From Ceratotherium simum simum (Eukaryota > Chordata > Mammalia > Perissodactyla > Rhinocerotidae), in contig NW_004454210.1 in NCBI RefSeq assembly GCF_000283155.1, positions 7,759,772 through 7,823,771 on the forward strand: a stretch of 64,000 nucleotides of DNA, written 5' to 3'. The notes beneath the pieces were generated by a model, which was given only the letters and a program-made list of their open reading frames with translations, did no database searches and had not been told where the DNA came from. Positions 27,601 through 35,539 of this stretch are shown piece by piece. Numbering within the stretch: the stretch's first letter is position 1; each line of letters opens with the position of its first letter. The translations under genes were made by a program, and so were the position numbers.

Positions 27601-30600
27601 TCTCTGGCAATTCACTTAATCAACCTCGTTTTCCAAAATGGGAAAAATCAAATGGCATGTGGACTAGCACTATGTTAAAAGAAACACTTATTAGGCTTTT
27701 TTGGCTATTTACATTTTTATGTTTAGACAAATGTATTCATTAACACCAGGAAACATAATTTCATATTCAGATAGTGTACTTCTCCAATGAGGGCATATCA
27801 CTGATTCTGATAATACTTCCATTTTATGCATAAGAAACTGATATGCTAAGAGCTTTAACAACTACAGTAAAACTGAAAATAAAACCAAGGGTTTTTTAAT
27901 TCTTATACCAATAATATAGATTGTTTAGTCTTATTTTGAAGAGCAGACATTCCAAGGAAAAGGCAATTAAAAATCCAAGGATGGGAGGAGGAAGCTATAC
28001 AAGAAAGGAAATGTAATTACAGTATCTGCCCTCCCCCTTAAAAGTCTTTATTCAATGGAAGTCACATTGTGCAAGGATTTGTGTGTCTACTGATGAATCT
28101 CAAGTGCCTGGAACAGTGTCTGGCATGTAGTAAATGCATATTAAATAACTGATCAATAAATATTAAAAGTTTTGCTGTTGATTTGAGAGTATGATATTAT
28201 GATTATATTAATATAAAGAATATGTTTAAAATATTGAGAAAAACTCTATTGTTCCATGGCTCCAGGCACCATACATTCTCTTAGAAGAATTAAGGAGAAA
28301 AACAGTATCTGACTGCAATGCATGACAGTAATAACACAAAGATGGACAGAAACTATTAACCTAACCCTTGACAGAAAGCTACTATGTACAAGGAACTGTT
28401 GTGTTTGACGGTGGTAAAACTTAGCACAAGCGTTAAACTGACTTTTTAAAAAATTGGTGTCATAATAGTTTATAACATTGCGAAATTTTAGTTTACGTTA
28501 TTATTTGTCAGTCACTATATATATGTGCCCGTTGACCCCTTATGCCCACCCCACAACCCTCTTCCCCTCTGGTAACCACTAATCTGTTCTCGATGTCCAT
28601 GTATTTATCTTCCACATGAGTGAAATCATATGGTGTTTGTCTTTCTCTGTCTGGCTTATCTCACTTAACATAATACTCTCAAGTTCCATCCATGTTGTTG
28701 CAAATGGGACGATTCTGTCTTTTTTTACGGCTGAGTAGAATTCCATTGTATATATACACCACATCTTCTTTATCCATTTATCAGTTGATGGGCACTTGGG
28801 TTGCTTCCACGTCTTGGCTAATGTGAATAATGCTGCAATGAACATAGGGGTGTGTAAATCTCTCTGAATTGTTGATTTTAAGTTCTTTGGATAAATACCC
28901 AGTAGTGGTATAGCTGGGTCATATGGTATTTCGATTTTTAGTTTTTTGAGAAATCTCCATACTGTTTTCCATAGTGGCTGTACCAGTTTGCATTCCCACC
29001 AACAGTGTATGAGGGTTCCTTTTTCTTCACATCCTCTCCAACATTTGTTGTTTTTTGTCCTGGTAATTATAGCCATTCTAAGAAGTGTAAGGCGATATCG
29101 CGTAGTTTTGATTCGCATTTCTCTGATGATCAGAGATGTTGAACATCTTTTCATGTGCCTGTTGGCCAACCGTATATCTTCTTTGGTGTCTTCTTTGGTA
29201 TATCTTCTTTGGAAAAGTGTCTGTTCATATCCTCTACCCATTTTTTGATTGGGTTGTTTGTTTTTTTGTTGTTGAGTTGTATGAGTTCTTTATACATTTT
29301 GAAGATTAACCCCTTATCAGATATATGATTTGCAAATATTTTCTCCTAGTTGGTGGGTTGTCTTTTTGTATTCTTCATAGTTTCCTTTGCCTTGCAGAAG
29401 CTCTTTAGTCTGATCAAATCCCATTTGTTTATTTTTTTCTTTTGTTAAACTCACTGACTTTTGACTAACCTTCCAAAATATAAAATTTTTATATTTCAAA
29501 GATATCTACAACAACTTTGTTGGAAATGATGTTGATGAACCACATTTAATTATAAATAGCATAGAACATTCCGCCATCCAGAATTTCAAGTCTTATAAAT
29601 AGAGCTTTTAAAATGTTAGTCATGACTTAAGCAGATTAAAGCTATTTTTATGAAAAATCTATCTGAAATTAGGACGTTTCATATTCCCAATCCCAACTGA
29701 ATTCCTATCATCTCAGTTCATGTTCACATTTTAGAACCTTCATAAAACATACTACTCAGGTATGTTTTCTTCCAAACCCACAAAACACAGTCTTGCTCAG
29801 TTTACCTTTGAGCCACCAAGGCTAGGCCATTTTTCAGGTATAGCTACCCACTTCTAAAACTATAATACAATTTTTATTGGATTATCTTTCAAGGCAAAAG
29901 TTAGTATGATATGATGGCATATGCAACAGACAACCTGCTTGCTCATGCCTACCTCTCCATTTGAATAGTGGTTGGTAAGAATACAATATACTTCCCACCC
30001 TAAAAGAGTGTTAAAATAAACAGAATTTCAGAAGCACTAGTCCATTTTTCCAAGATGTCTTCTTAAATAATTTATCAATGGGACCCAGAAGGAGTTGGAC
30101 AATTACCACAGAGGAAAAGTATAATACCTAGTATTTTCTAGTAGATTCAAACTAAAAAAAAAACAAAAAAAAAAACCTCTCACACTCTTCTCTTCTAAAT
30201 CATAAACTCTCTTTTGTCCTTAAGTCAAAATCTAGCTCACCTGATATGAGCTGAAATGATATGGAAGGGGAGAGAATCTAATTATTATCCCAACCATACC
30301 TAAATTCCTACATAAATAAAATTTGTCATGATCACCAGCCTAATATCAGCATTAGTCATAATTTACGCATATATTCCAAATACAGAAAGTAAATACTACG
30401 TGAACATTAAATTCTTATGTTGACCTCAAAGTAATGCACAGATATGGACACTGGGTAGGTCAAAAGTGTCCATTTGCCAGGCTGAAAATGCTCATTTATG
30501 TGAGTATAAATGTTCTTAAAGAAAATTATAGAACGAATGACTGAAAAAGAATCTACAATATTGTTGTTTGAAAAAAAAAAAAAGAAGCTACAAGTTTGGA

Positions 30601-33600
30601 AGGGTCATTTTCAGCATATTAAATGTAAACATGATTTTAGTGAGAAATCATAACAGAAGTTGAAGGTGGGAGGAAGAGCCTGGGATGGAGCATAAGTCAA
30701 GTCCCGGTGCAGGGAGGAGGCAGCTAAGGTTGACACACCTCCCTCTCATTCTGAGCCACACACACTGGGAAACACGAAACACGGCAAATCCGCAAATAAC
30801 CACATCACTCAATGTTTCCTGATTACAACCGTTTAGATGGGTAGTTCATATCTTAAAATTCTTATTTGAGTATATTTTAAGGGATAAAATACTTGCCAAG
30901 TGCCTAAGGTAAAAAGACAAAAATTGAGACCCCCCGAAACTACAAAAACAGTTTTAAACCTACTATTTCTGTGCTTTACAAAAAAAAAGGAAATTCGGCT
31001 TTTAGTTCAAATTAAAGATATCAATCACTTACTAATGAAATTATTTATTCTGCTTTACTAGTAGCTTATTGGAAGCAGATGCTGCCATAGTAATCCAGTG
31101 CTGGCATCCCTACAGCATATTAGATACGCTGTCAAAGGGGCAGTAACTGCACTATTTCACATTATTTCAAATGTGAAAGCATTAATAGCTATAATAACAA
31201 GAATATCATTAAAATAATCTACTTCTCAATAATATAAAACTAATAGACAACCTGGCATTCCCTTGCTTGCAAAAAAACAGTGTTTTTAAAAATCTAAACC
31301 ATGATGTGATGAAATACAAAAAAAATATTCTTTTCTAAACTACTCATTTGCTATCATTTTAATCCTTTAAATTCCTCCCCCACTGCCATCATTTTAAGAT
31401 ACGGTGACTTAGTTCTCTCGTTGTATGCAATAAGGCTGTGTTTAAGAAATAGATTTTACCATATATAGTTTCCTCTTTATAGCACTGTGGTTTAAACTGG
31501 CTCTTACTTCCTACTGAGTCATCAAATGCTAAGAACATGAACAGTTCTTAGCATTCTCTCAAGCAAAAATGAAGAAAAACTCCATCTACAATTGCTCTAA
31601 AAGTACCTTTCTTGCCTCAGAAAATAAAAGATTTATGAAGCCTCATTTAGGCTTAATTTGTATTTTTCCTTTATTAATTTTATCTGATGGTATTGACGTA
31701 TTAATTTAATTGTATAGTGATTATTCTGATCTCACACCATCAAAATATTTATTGTGTTTATTCCAAAGCATCTTGGAGGGTAAAAACAAACTTGGTTTTG
31801 GTTTATTTCTGTTTCAAACACTCCTAAATTCAACATATAAATTAGCATAAGCCTGAGAAAGCAGGCCATAATCAACTACAACTGTGAATTATAAATGAAT
31901 ATATAATTATCCTAGCATTATAAGCTACTTTGTATCACTAAACCCTAAAAACTGTACCTGTCACACAGTAGGCACTTGTCTTCATTTTGTTGGTGAACTA
32001 ACTCACTGCTGACAAAATCACTCAAGTCTGGTATAAGAATACACACCACCAGGGGCCTGGGCTCAACTCTTGAAAAGCACCTAAACCTAAGCAGACCTCC
32101 AGATTTTCATCTATCTGGCCACTTTCAGTGGCTATTTTACGGAGTAGGTTTGAACAAGTACGAAGATGAAGCACATAAATTACTGGAATAGGATGACTTT
32201 CCCTCCTGTAGGCTGCTCTAACGAGACACTGCTCTAGTTGGGGGCTAGTGAGAAGAGAAGCAGGATCAACATCCGGCATGTGATCATAAGATCTCACCTA
32301 CTCTTAGAGCATTCGACTTAGGGCCTGCCAGAGGAGTTTAAAAAATCATCAACTTCTCAAACTGCCTGTAATTTTAAGACCTAAAATGTGTAAGAGACAA
32401 GTTGCTTTAGGGCAACAACTAATCCCACAAGTTTTTAGAAATTAAATTTGAATATCTTCTTGAATATTTCATTGTAAAGGAATCACTATACCTTCAGGTA
32501 ACTAAATAAAATCAGGATGACTATGAAGTATAAGCAGTAAGAAACAGAATATAGACTCTAAATGGTTCCTAATCCTCTAAATTTTCAGAAATATCACAGC
32601 ATCCTGATTACGTATTATATCAGAGCTCTTTCTTCATTTGAAGTCAATCGTGTCTATAGAAAATCTGGATAAAATTTAAAGACAACTAGAAATGTAACAC
32701 CAAATACATTTTTGTTTGAATTAACTACATTTTTTCTATTTATGTCATAGTAACTGATCCCTTGTCTTAAGGAACAAGATTCTTAAATTATGGATTAGAC
32801 AAGAGACTAACCAATAATACACAATCAGCTTTCAACACAGCTAAAATAATAAAATAGTAACATAAAAATGAGCTCATGGTTAACAGTCCTATTCTAAGTG
32901 AATATTGAAAAGCTCATTATATTACAAGTACAGGGTTCATTACCATTCAAAAAAGAAGAATCCAATAAAATATAGCTGGCTCAGATTTCTAAAGAGAATA
33001 CCTGACAAAACAAAATATTAGCAAAATAAAATATTTTAAATTCAATTTTTAAAGCTTTAAATTTATTTAGAAGTCAATTTGGAACTTAAATTCTTTAAAA
33101 AGCACCTTTAACTGAGTTTTAACTGTAAAAGTTATACACATTTATAGTTTCTTTAGTTTAAAGATAGCTTAATACATGTTTTGCTAAAAAACAAAACAAA
33201 GAACATTTTTCCAATAATTCGGAAGTCATGAAGTCTTTCCTATCTTCCCTCACTTCCTATTCCTAGTCTCACAGGTAACCATATGAACATTCCTTACGCA
33301 TCCCTCCAAAACTTTCATATACAGATACAAGTTTGCGTACATATAAATATCTTTAATACAGAAAACACACATAAATAGGCTCATTCTAAAATTTTTTTTA
33401 AGTTAAGACATGTTTCCATAGCAGTGGATCTGCCTTTTTTAAGTATTCTATTTTGTATGGATGTCCCATTATAACACTCTTCTTACTCTTGTTCATTTTT
33501 AACTTAGTTCAGAAAGCTAGTATAATTATTGCTTGTAAAAATCTCTAATAAATTCAATCAAGGGAAGTATTATGGTAGTGAATATTAGCTTTTTTTCCCC

Positions 33601-34720
33601 CTCAACAACCCAGTTTCCAAAGTGTTTTAAAGTTCAAGTAAAATCTATTTTAATTCATATGTCACATTTATGGAAAGCAGGGGAGAAAAGTCACACAATA
33701 TGCAACTCCAAAACGGTTCGACGTTACTGTAATGAAGGGGAAATGATCACTACAGAACTCATCCAAAATAAATAACATTTCCGTCTTTTAATCTGCTGAC
33801 TTTGCTGCCCAAAATACATTTTTTAAAGGGGGTGGGCGTTTGAGATAACTTTCAAATAATTTCTAAAAAAGTGTTTTACTCAGATTTTTACAATTATTTG
33901 CATTTTAGAATCTTAGTGCACCTAAGGAAAAAAAGGAAGAGGGGAGACCAAAACTGATTACCTTCCCCCAAGGTCAGTGGAATTAACCCTTCGGCCTTGC
34001 GGGGTCCTAGATCTCCCAAGATCATTCAATGGAACATGCTGGTCTCTGCGGGGCTGCCCCTGGGCCAAATTCCCAGCGCGCAGAACGAAAAAGTAAATGA
34101 TGTGCTGCTATCTAGCCTCCCCTTCTCTCAAAAAAAAAAAACCACACACAACATAACTCTCTAACACTGCGAAAGGGCTGAGGCTCCTTGCATGACAGCA
34201 CTTCCCTTTTTTTCTTTAAACTCGTTTCCTGCCTCTCGTTCGCTACCTTCAACTATACAGGAAGAAGAAGGCCTCTAGGTCTTTCTCCGTTTCACACACC
34301 AGCGACCGTGGGGAACGGAGCCCTTCTCGAACACACAAACCCAGCCTTTTACCCCTCCGGCCCTTTAGCCAAATTGCCCCCGCTGGAGCGCGGCGCCGGC
34401 CCTGCCGGGCAGCAGGTGACATGCCCACCCAGCGCCGGCCTCGCCCGCCGCCCTGACCCAGAAGGCGGCCGGGGCGGGAGGCTCCGGGAGACCTGGGTCG
34501 GACCGGGCCCGCCAACTCCCCACGCCCGCGGGGGCAGGCAGCGCTGGCCCGCGCCCCTTCATCCCGCCGGCCCGAGGGCCCAGGGGTGCAGCCCCGGACG
34601 CCGAGGGCCCGCGCGCCCCCCCCACATCCCCGCCGGGCCTGTGGCCGCCGCGGCTCCCCGCTGGGCGCTTACCCCAGTGCCGTTGTCACACACCACCACC
34701 TTCCTGCCCTGGCTGTCCAT
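973..34720 (-). CDS. ACTR2: ACTR2, actin-related protein 2 (ARP2), nine coding exons, complete
   Basis: CDS is the join of 34673-34720, 26741-26851, 21031-21246, 17140-17212, 13598-13734, 11380-11529, 8768-8913, 4914-5046 and 973-1143 on the minus strand: 1185 bases, 394 residues plus stop, the length I know for the main mammalian ARP2 isoform. The product is the ATP-binding actin-like subunit of the seven-part Arp2/3 complex. With ARP3 it forms the first subunits of a branched actin filament after activation by WASP/WAVE proteins. Seen in the sequence: phosphate loop 1 DNGTG at residues 12-16, phosphate loop 2 DSGDG at 158-162, adenosine-loop GGSTMYPG at 305-312, and C-terminal LGVTVR. Residues Y202, T237 and T238, known regulatory phosphosites, fall at the expected positions. 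All introns are GT-AG and there is no frameshift or internal stop. Identification is by recognition of the family sequence, not a search. Confidence 0.98.
1185..1390 (-). repeat. MIR SINE fragment in intron 8
   Basis: Old, diverged match to the MIR core read on the minus strand: cues are aattctcacaaaagtcctgtgatg, gaggtagagacattctgt and tttgcccgaagctcatagctaggag. Assignment by recognition only. Confidence 0.6.
1870..2093 (-). mobile_element. ERE-type SINE (intron 8)
   Basis: tRNA-derived perissodactyl SINE, reversed: poly-T tail at left, head GGGCCGGCCC at right, box B as GGATCCGAACCCGG. Flanked by a near-perfect target duplication CTGAAAGAGAAACTTTA at 1853-1869 and 2094-2110. In sense with ACTR2. 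Confidence 0.95.
2305..2514 (+). mobile_element. MER5A-type hAT-Charlie non-autonomous DNA transposon
   Basis: Begins CAGGGGTCAGTAAACTT and ends ..GTAGTCTGGCCACCCC, with the internal ttccaataaaactttattta typical of MER5A. Flanked by 8-bp hAT-like target duplications gctcttag (2297-2304) and gctctaag (2515-2522), one mismatch. Confidence 0.85.
2620..3715 (+). mobile_element. LINE-2 3' region (intron 8)
   Basis: Pyrimidine-rich L2 3' sequence: tctctgctcaaaatcctccc, cttgctcactctgctccagcc, cttgctgttcctgcc, then agcacctagagcagtgtttggcac and a terminal ctgaataaataaatga. The first part (2620-2940) is less certain. Includes a chance open frame of 179 codons. Confidence 0.75.
4176..4418 (+). mobile_element. 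ERE-type SINE, long-tail form (intron 8)
   Basis: Head GGGCCGGCCCGCTGG, box B GGTTCGGATCC, tail with two copies of the unit gttaNcNcagggcc..tcttcctca, then A-rich end. Target duplication AAGAAGTGGAGAAATG at 4160-4175 and 4419-4434, perfect over 16 bases. Antisense to ACTR2. Confidence 0.95.
4914..5046 (-). CDS. ACTR2: ACTR2 coding exon 8
   Basis: 133 bases, last base of Arg294 and residues 295-338. Contains the adenosine-binding loop [13 protein letters not shown] and ends GDVEKLS in phase 0. Acceptor TTCTAG, donor GTAAGT. Confidence 0.97.
5125..5215 (+). repeat. MIR 3' end fragment (intron 7)
   Basis: cctcagggggttgctgggag followed by aattaaataaaactcaacaa and gctactactattgttat follows the 3' end layout of MIR. 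Short and diverged. Confidence 0.5.
5216..6360. other. Intron 7 sequence without recognised features
   Basis: AT-rich intronic DNA. I see no exon, RNA gene or identifiable repeat; small open frames lack any family resemblance. Confidence 0.5.
6360..8595 (+). mobile_element. Old L1 (L1M class) 3' end, ORF2 relic and 3'UTR (intron 7)
   Basis: Starts in ORF2-derived sequence (aggagaaaatatctgcaa, atgaacagataattcacc, aatggagtactacgcaact) and continues into an L1M 3'UTR (caatgtcatgaaagactgagg, gagacatgacaactaaatac, tattcttgcaactttcaagt, final gaaaataaaaaatttgaag). Many stops and indels: long dead. Interrupted by the ERE at 7433-7626. Left boundary is approximate. Confidence 0.75.
7433..7626 (+). 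mobile_element. ERE-type SINE inside the old L1
   Basis: Short-tail form with cagcaactagaag and ctactggggctttggggg, then poly-A. Target duplication aaagacagtaa at 7422-7432 and 7627-7637. Younger than the L1 it sits in. Confidence 0.93.
8768..8913 (-). CDS. ACTR2: ACTR2 coding exon 7
   Basis: 146 bases, residues 246-293 plus two bases of Arg294. Starts [14 protein letters not shown], ends ADIDT. Acceptor TTCTAG, donor GTACAT. Confidence 0.97.
9057..11379. other. Intron 6 sequence, mostly unassigned
   Basis: AT-rich. Diverged hAT-like stretches may exist near 9370-9490 and 10990-11110, and 10130-10260 has an L2-like ending, but none is firm enough to call. No exon or RNA gene seen. Confidence 0.45.
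11380..11529 (-). CDS. ACTR2: ACTR2 coding exon 6
   Basis: 150 bases, residues 196-245, phase 0 on both sides. Starts LLLLRGYAF and ends VLVESYT. Holds Y202 and the adjacent T237/T238 pair, which are described activating phosphorylation sites of ARP2. Acceptor TACCAG, donor GTAAGT. Confidence 0.97.
11767..11989 (+). mobile_element. ERE-type SINE interrupted by an assembly gap (intron 5)
   Basis: Head GGCCGGCCCTGTGGCTTGG and box B GGTTCGGATCC are present, the body is replaced by 100 N, and the poly-A/TAA tail reappears. Target duplication AATAATAAATGGGTAA at 11751-11766 and 11990-12005 shows both ends belong to one insertion. Confidence 0.93.
11865..11964. other. Assembly gap, 100 N
   Basis: Exactly 100 N, probably a placeholder length. 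It falls within the ERE body, so the missing sequence is very likely only SINE. Confidence 0.97.
12006..12560. other. Intron 5 sequence without recognised features
   Basis: AT-rich, no coding potential or identifiable repeat. Confidence 0.5.
12565..12712 (+). mobile_element. hAT-type DNA transposon fragment (MER class)
   Basis: Contains gttgtaataaccaaaaaatg, tctccagacattgcaaaatg and tccctgggg, ending gttgagagccactg, the typical CAGTGG-type inverted end of Charlie-derived elements. Left limit unclear; exact family not assigned. Confidence 0.6.
12790..12981 (-). mobile_element. ERE-type SINE (intron 5)
   Basis: Poly-T then gctgaggaagatttgccctg, body with ggcacagcatggct-like core, head ..CATGGGGCTGGCCC at right. 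A direct repeat aaacc followed by T run occurs at 12779 and 12982. More diverged than most copies here. Confidence 0.88.
13598..13734 (-). CDS. ACTR2: ACTR2 coding exon 5
   Basis: 137 bases, completing Gly150 and encoding residues 151-195. Carries the second phosphate-binding loop [11 protein letters not shown] and ends ITRYLIK. Acceptor CACAG, donor GTAAGC. Confidence 0.97.
13735..14855. other. Intron 4 sequence without recognised features
   Basis: Nothing supportable beyond the exon 5 acceptor and polypyrimidine tract. AT-rich. Confidence 0.5.
14856..15190 (+). repeat. LINE-2-like fragment (intron 4)
   Basis: Pyrimidine-rich text with cttctcttattcaaaaaacc and ttccatggctctgaatgctt resembles the L2 3' region upstream of its terminal part. 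Diverged. Confidence 0.5.
15275..15413 (-). mobile_element. Short ERE-type SINE (intron 4)
   Basis: Only about 140 bases: head ..CACAGCACTGGCCC and body, lacking most of the tail. Target duplication tagagttctttt at 15263-15274 and 15414-15425, exact. Confidence 0.9.
15708..15931 (-). mobile_element. ERE-type SINE (intron 4)
   Basis: Clean copy with poly-T, agttgctgtatgtggg core, box B and CAGGGCCGGCCC head. Perfect target duplication TTCAAAGTATTTTCT at 15693-15707 and 15932-15946. Confidence 0.95.
16060..16185 (+). repeat. LINE-2 3' end fragment
   Basis: ctggactgtaatcgccttaa, agagaccatgtctagctt, agtgcaaggcacatgc and ending ttggtgaatgaatag match the L2 3' terminus. Confidence 0.65.
16425..16545 (+). 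repeat. LINE-2 3' end fragment
   Basis: gcttctctgacatgctgaat, actctaagttccttgaagg, agtgcctaacactctgtgg. A second L2 end shortly after the first; could be parts of one region broken by deletion. Confidence 0.55.
16560..17139. other. Intron 4 sequence adjoining exon 4, nothing seen
   Basis: AT-rich with A/T-heavy runs near 16920-17030. No repeat or gene recognised. Confidence 0.5.
17140..17212 (-). CDS. ACTR2: ACTR2 coding exon 4
   Basis: 73 bases, residues 126-149 plus the first base of Gly150. Starts VMFETYQF, ends LTLYAQ. Acceptor TTTTCAG, donor GTAGGT. The phase-1 end matches the two leftover bases at the start of exon 5. Confidence 0.97.
17534..17745 (-). mobile_element. ERE-type SINE (intron 3)
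   Basis: CT/T-rich tail then gctgaggaagattcgccctg, head CACAGGGGCTGGCCC. Target duplication of 16 bases, tgaacaagcctttctt at 17518-17533 and tgaacaagactttctt at 17746-17761, one mismatch. Confidence 0.93.
17762..18428. other. Intron 3 sequence without recognised features
   Basis: Moderately GC-rich patch at 17950-18190 with an open frame of 83 codons, but no start context, family resemblance or splice logic that supports a gene. Confidence 0.45.
18441..18694 (+). mobile_element. ERE-type SINE with a CA-repeat tail (intron 3)
   Basis: Long-tail form, head GGGGCCGGCCCAGCGG. The 3' tail is a (CA)n run at 18667-18694 instead of poly-A. Target duplication aagtatttgtag (18429-18440) and aagcatttgtag (18695-18706), one mismatch. 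Confidence 0.93.
18707..19495. other. Intron 3 sequence without recognised features
   Basis: AT-rich, several A runs, no supportable feature. Confidence 0.5.
19496..20890 (+). mobile_element. LINE-2 3' portion (intron 3), split by an ERE
   Basis: About 1.15 kb of L2: atgactcccaattttatatc, acttgacatgtccaaaactg, then gcttacaaggccctagatga, tctggaaagctcttcccctg, gaatgtaagctccatgacag and a tail gtgctcaataaatag. One of the longer L2 remnants here. The ERE at 20168-20409 divides it. Confidence 0.85.
20168..20409 (+). mobile_element. ERE-type SINE inside the L2
   Basis: Long-tail form. Exact 14-base target duplication AGAGTCTAATTCCC at 20154-20167 and 20410-20423, which rejoins the L2 sequence when the SINE is removed. 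Confidence 0.96.
21031..21246 (-). CDS. ACTR2: ACTR2 coding exon 3
   Basis: 216 bases, residues 54-125, the largest coding exon. Starts DLMVGDEA, ends NREKIVE. Phase 0 at both ends, acceptor TTCTAG, donor GTAAGT. Includes the actin-family stretch [13 protein letters not shown] and the LLTEPPMNP loop. Confidence 0.98.
21247..26740. other. Intron 2, mostly unassigned AT-rich DNA
   Basis: 5.5 kb with strikingly few repeats for this window and no ERE. One short L1 3'UTR remnant is called separately at 22690-22805. Open frames of 60-80 codons have no recognisable content. No RNA gene seen. Confidence 0.5.
22690..22805 (+). repeat. L1 3'UTR remnant
   Basis: aggtgatgggtatatggggtt, tcactgtaaaattctttcaa, ctttgctgtatattctaaac and cttaataaaatgtta follow the end of an L1M 3'UTR. 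Confidence 0.55.
26741..26851 (-). CDS. ACTR2: ACTR2 coding exon 2
   Basis: 111 bases, residues 17-53, starting FVKCGYAG and ending VGNIEIK. Phase 0 on both sides. Acceptor is CTTCCAG and donor is GTAATA. Part of the actin-fold subdomain 1/2 region. Confidence 0.97.
27000..27225 (+). repeat. LINE-2 3' end-like fragment (intron 1)
   Basis: agcaagccttaggagagcag, aataggtcctggcacacagtg and agtatctgcagaatgga resemble the L2 terminus. Diverged. Confidence 0.45.
27234..27523 (-). mobile_element. ERE-type SINE, composite long form (intron 1)
   Basis: Carries both the duplicated tail unit (gtgaggaagatcagccctga, gctgaggaagaccggctctg) and the aaagccccagtagatagttg block before the tRNA head ..CACGGGGCCGGCCC. 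Flanked by ctaagt at 27228-27233 and 27525-27530. Confidence 0.93.
27531..28431. other. Intron 1 sequence, one weak L2-like end
   Basis: 28040-28165 (gcctggaacagtgtctggca, tgtagtaaatgcatattaaa) is L2-like; the rest is unassigned. Confidence 0.45.
28448..29452 (-). mobile_element. 5'-truncated L1, ORF2 C-terminus and 3'UTR (intron 1)
   Basis: About 1 kb. An open frame of 220 codons at 28579-29241 (minus) is the C-terminal part of L1 ORF2, with the Cys-rich CX3CX7HX4C motif intact (CWRGC..H..C) and the characteristic [10 protein letters not shown] segment. It has no start of its own and lacks endonuclease and reverse transcriptase, so it is inactive. Direct repeat ACTGACTTTT at 28437-28446 and 29453-29462, preceded by gttaaact on both sides (28432-28439, 29444-29451). 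Same orientation as ACTR2. Confidence 0.92.
29463..33185. other. Intron 1 sequence, largely unassigned
   Basis: AT-rich and poor in recognisable repeats. 31920-32010 has a faint L2-like end. An open frame at 32022-32297 (minus) has no family features. No ERE in this 3.7 kb. Confidence 0.5.
33190..33480. repeat. Old interspersed repeat, family unassigned
   Basis: ctcacaggtaaccatatgaa, cctccaaaactttcatatac, gtttccatagcagtggatc recalls a common old mammalian repeat with the order 'cagaggcaaccactg..cttccagaaat..catagtattcc'. Likely kin at 36831-36920, 60120-62040 and 63195-63480. Confidence 0.4.
33481..34299. other. Intron 1, transition into the CpG island
   Basis: Unassigned; GC content rises from about 33980 on. 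Confidence 0.5.
34673..34720 (-). CDS. ACTR2: ACTR2 coding exon 1
   Basis: Encodes residues 1-16, [16 protein letters not shown], and ends in phase 0 at a GTAAGC donor. The ATG at 34718-34720 has A at -3 and G at +4, a strong Kozak context. The exon lies inside the CpG island. Splitting the first phosphate-binding loop by an intron is unremarkable here. Confidence 0.97.
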
Positions 34721-34890
34721 CGTCCGCCCGGAAGAGAGCCGCCACCACCGCCGAACAACCTACAGCCGCCGCCGCCGCCCGGCCCTTTCCTCTTCCTCTT
34801 CCTCCGCGCTCGCGGCCCCTCCCTCGTCCCAACTTTCTCCCCCCAACCGGAAGTCTCCTCCCGGCCCCCCCCCCCCCCCCATTTAACTGA
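34721..34890 (-). promoter_or_regulatory. ACTR2: ACTR2 5'UTR and core promoter
   Basis: GC-rich segment directly upstream of the ATG. It holds a consensus ETS/GABP motif ACCGGAAGT at 34846-34854 (plus strand), a second CCCGGAAG at 34728-34735, a (GCC)5 run at 34765-34779, a pyrimidine-rich CTTCCTCTTCC stretch and a run of 16 C at 34865-34880 (16 G on the gene strand). No TATA box in a useful place. The start site is not marked in the sequence; the 5'UTR extent is inferred. Confidence 0.7.
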
Positions 34891-35260
34891 CGGCCTATGC
34901 GGAAGATGTGGGGACAGGTGGGAGGAGGCCGAGACTGGCAGCGGTGAGCTCCTATAAGAAACGGAGAAGCGCCAAGGCCCCGCCCACAGCTCCAGTTCCG
35001 GCTCCAGCCCCACAGTCACCGACACCGCCCACCCGGGATTCTTCCTCTCAGCATTTCGTTCCCCGGGCTTCGCCGGGCGTTGATGGCAGTCAACCTGGAG
35101 GGTGTTGCGACTTTCTCCCTCAGGCGTGTCTGGAATTGAGGGCGCCTCTCATCCTGCTGCAGAAGGCGCAAGCAGGTGAAGGACACCGGGTCTGTCGCGA
35201 GATGGCAATGGAATGTGGCGGAAAAGCCAGCCGTGTGGGGAAGCAAACCTGGAGGTGCTT

Positions 35261-35539
35261 GCCCATCCCACCGTTGAACATGGCTTGGTGTGCTCTTGCT
35301 TCTAGGCCTTTTCAGTGGACAGAGCCTTAATGGATACACCCACACACACATATTTGAAATCATGCATTTATACCGATACCTCCAATTCCAGCCCAACTCT
35401 TCTTTGCCCAAATTGTCTTTAGTCAAGTGAATGAGAGTGGGTGCCTACATTTCCAGCCTTATAACTCACCACTTCCCTCTTCCAGCAGCACCGTGTTGCT
35501 TCACACCTCTTAAGTATATGTACCCATTTGAACCCAGAG
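35261..35539. other. Upstream flank of the CpG island, nothing seen
   Basis: Short (CA)n at 35338-35350. No gene evidence. Confidence 0.5.

Larger units (their letters stand above)
34300..35260. promoter_or_regulatory. CpG island at the ACTR2 5' end
   Basis: Marked switch from AT-rich flanks to GC-rich, CpG-dense DNA spanning the start of intron 1, exon 1 and upstream DNA. A GC box GCCCCGCCC lies at 34977-34985 and further GGAA-type sites are present. Long open frames here in several phases are a by-product of GC-rich sequence and I do not call them genes. Confidence 0.85.

Noticed and set aside
34188..34886. Open frame of 232 codons on the plus strand across the CpG island
   Set aside because: GC-rich DNA gives long frames in several phases at once; the product is low-complexity Pro/Arg/Ala, and it overlaps ACTR2 exon 1 and its splice donor in antisense. 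No family resemblance.
34908..35330. Open frame of 140 codons on the plus strand upstream of ACTR2, possible divergent gene
   Set aside because: No recognisable domain and no splice or conservation evidence. A divergent non-coding transcript is possible from a CpG promoter, but nothing in the sequence shows it.
35338..35350. CRISPR-like or phage-like repeat signal in short direct repeats
   Set aside because: The window is mammalian; repeats are microsatellites or SINE target duplications with no spacer pattern.
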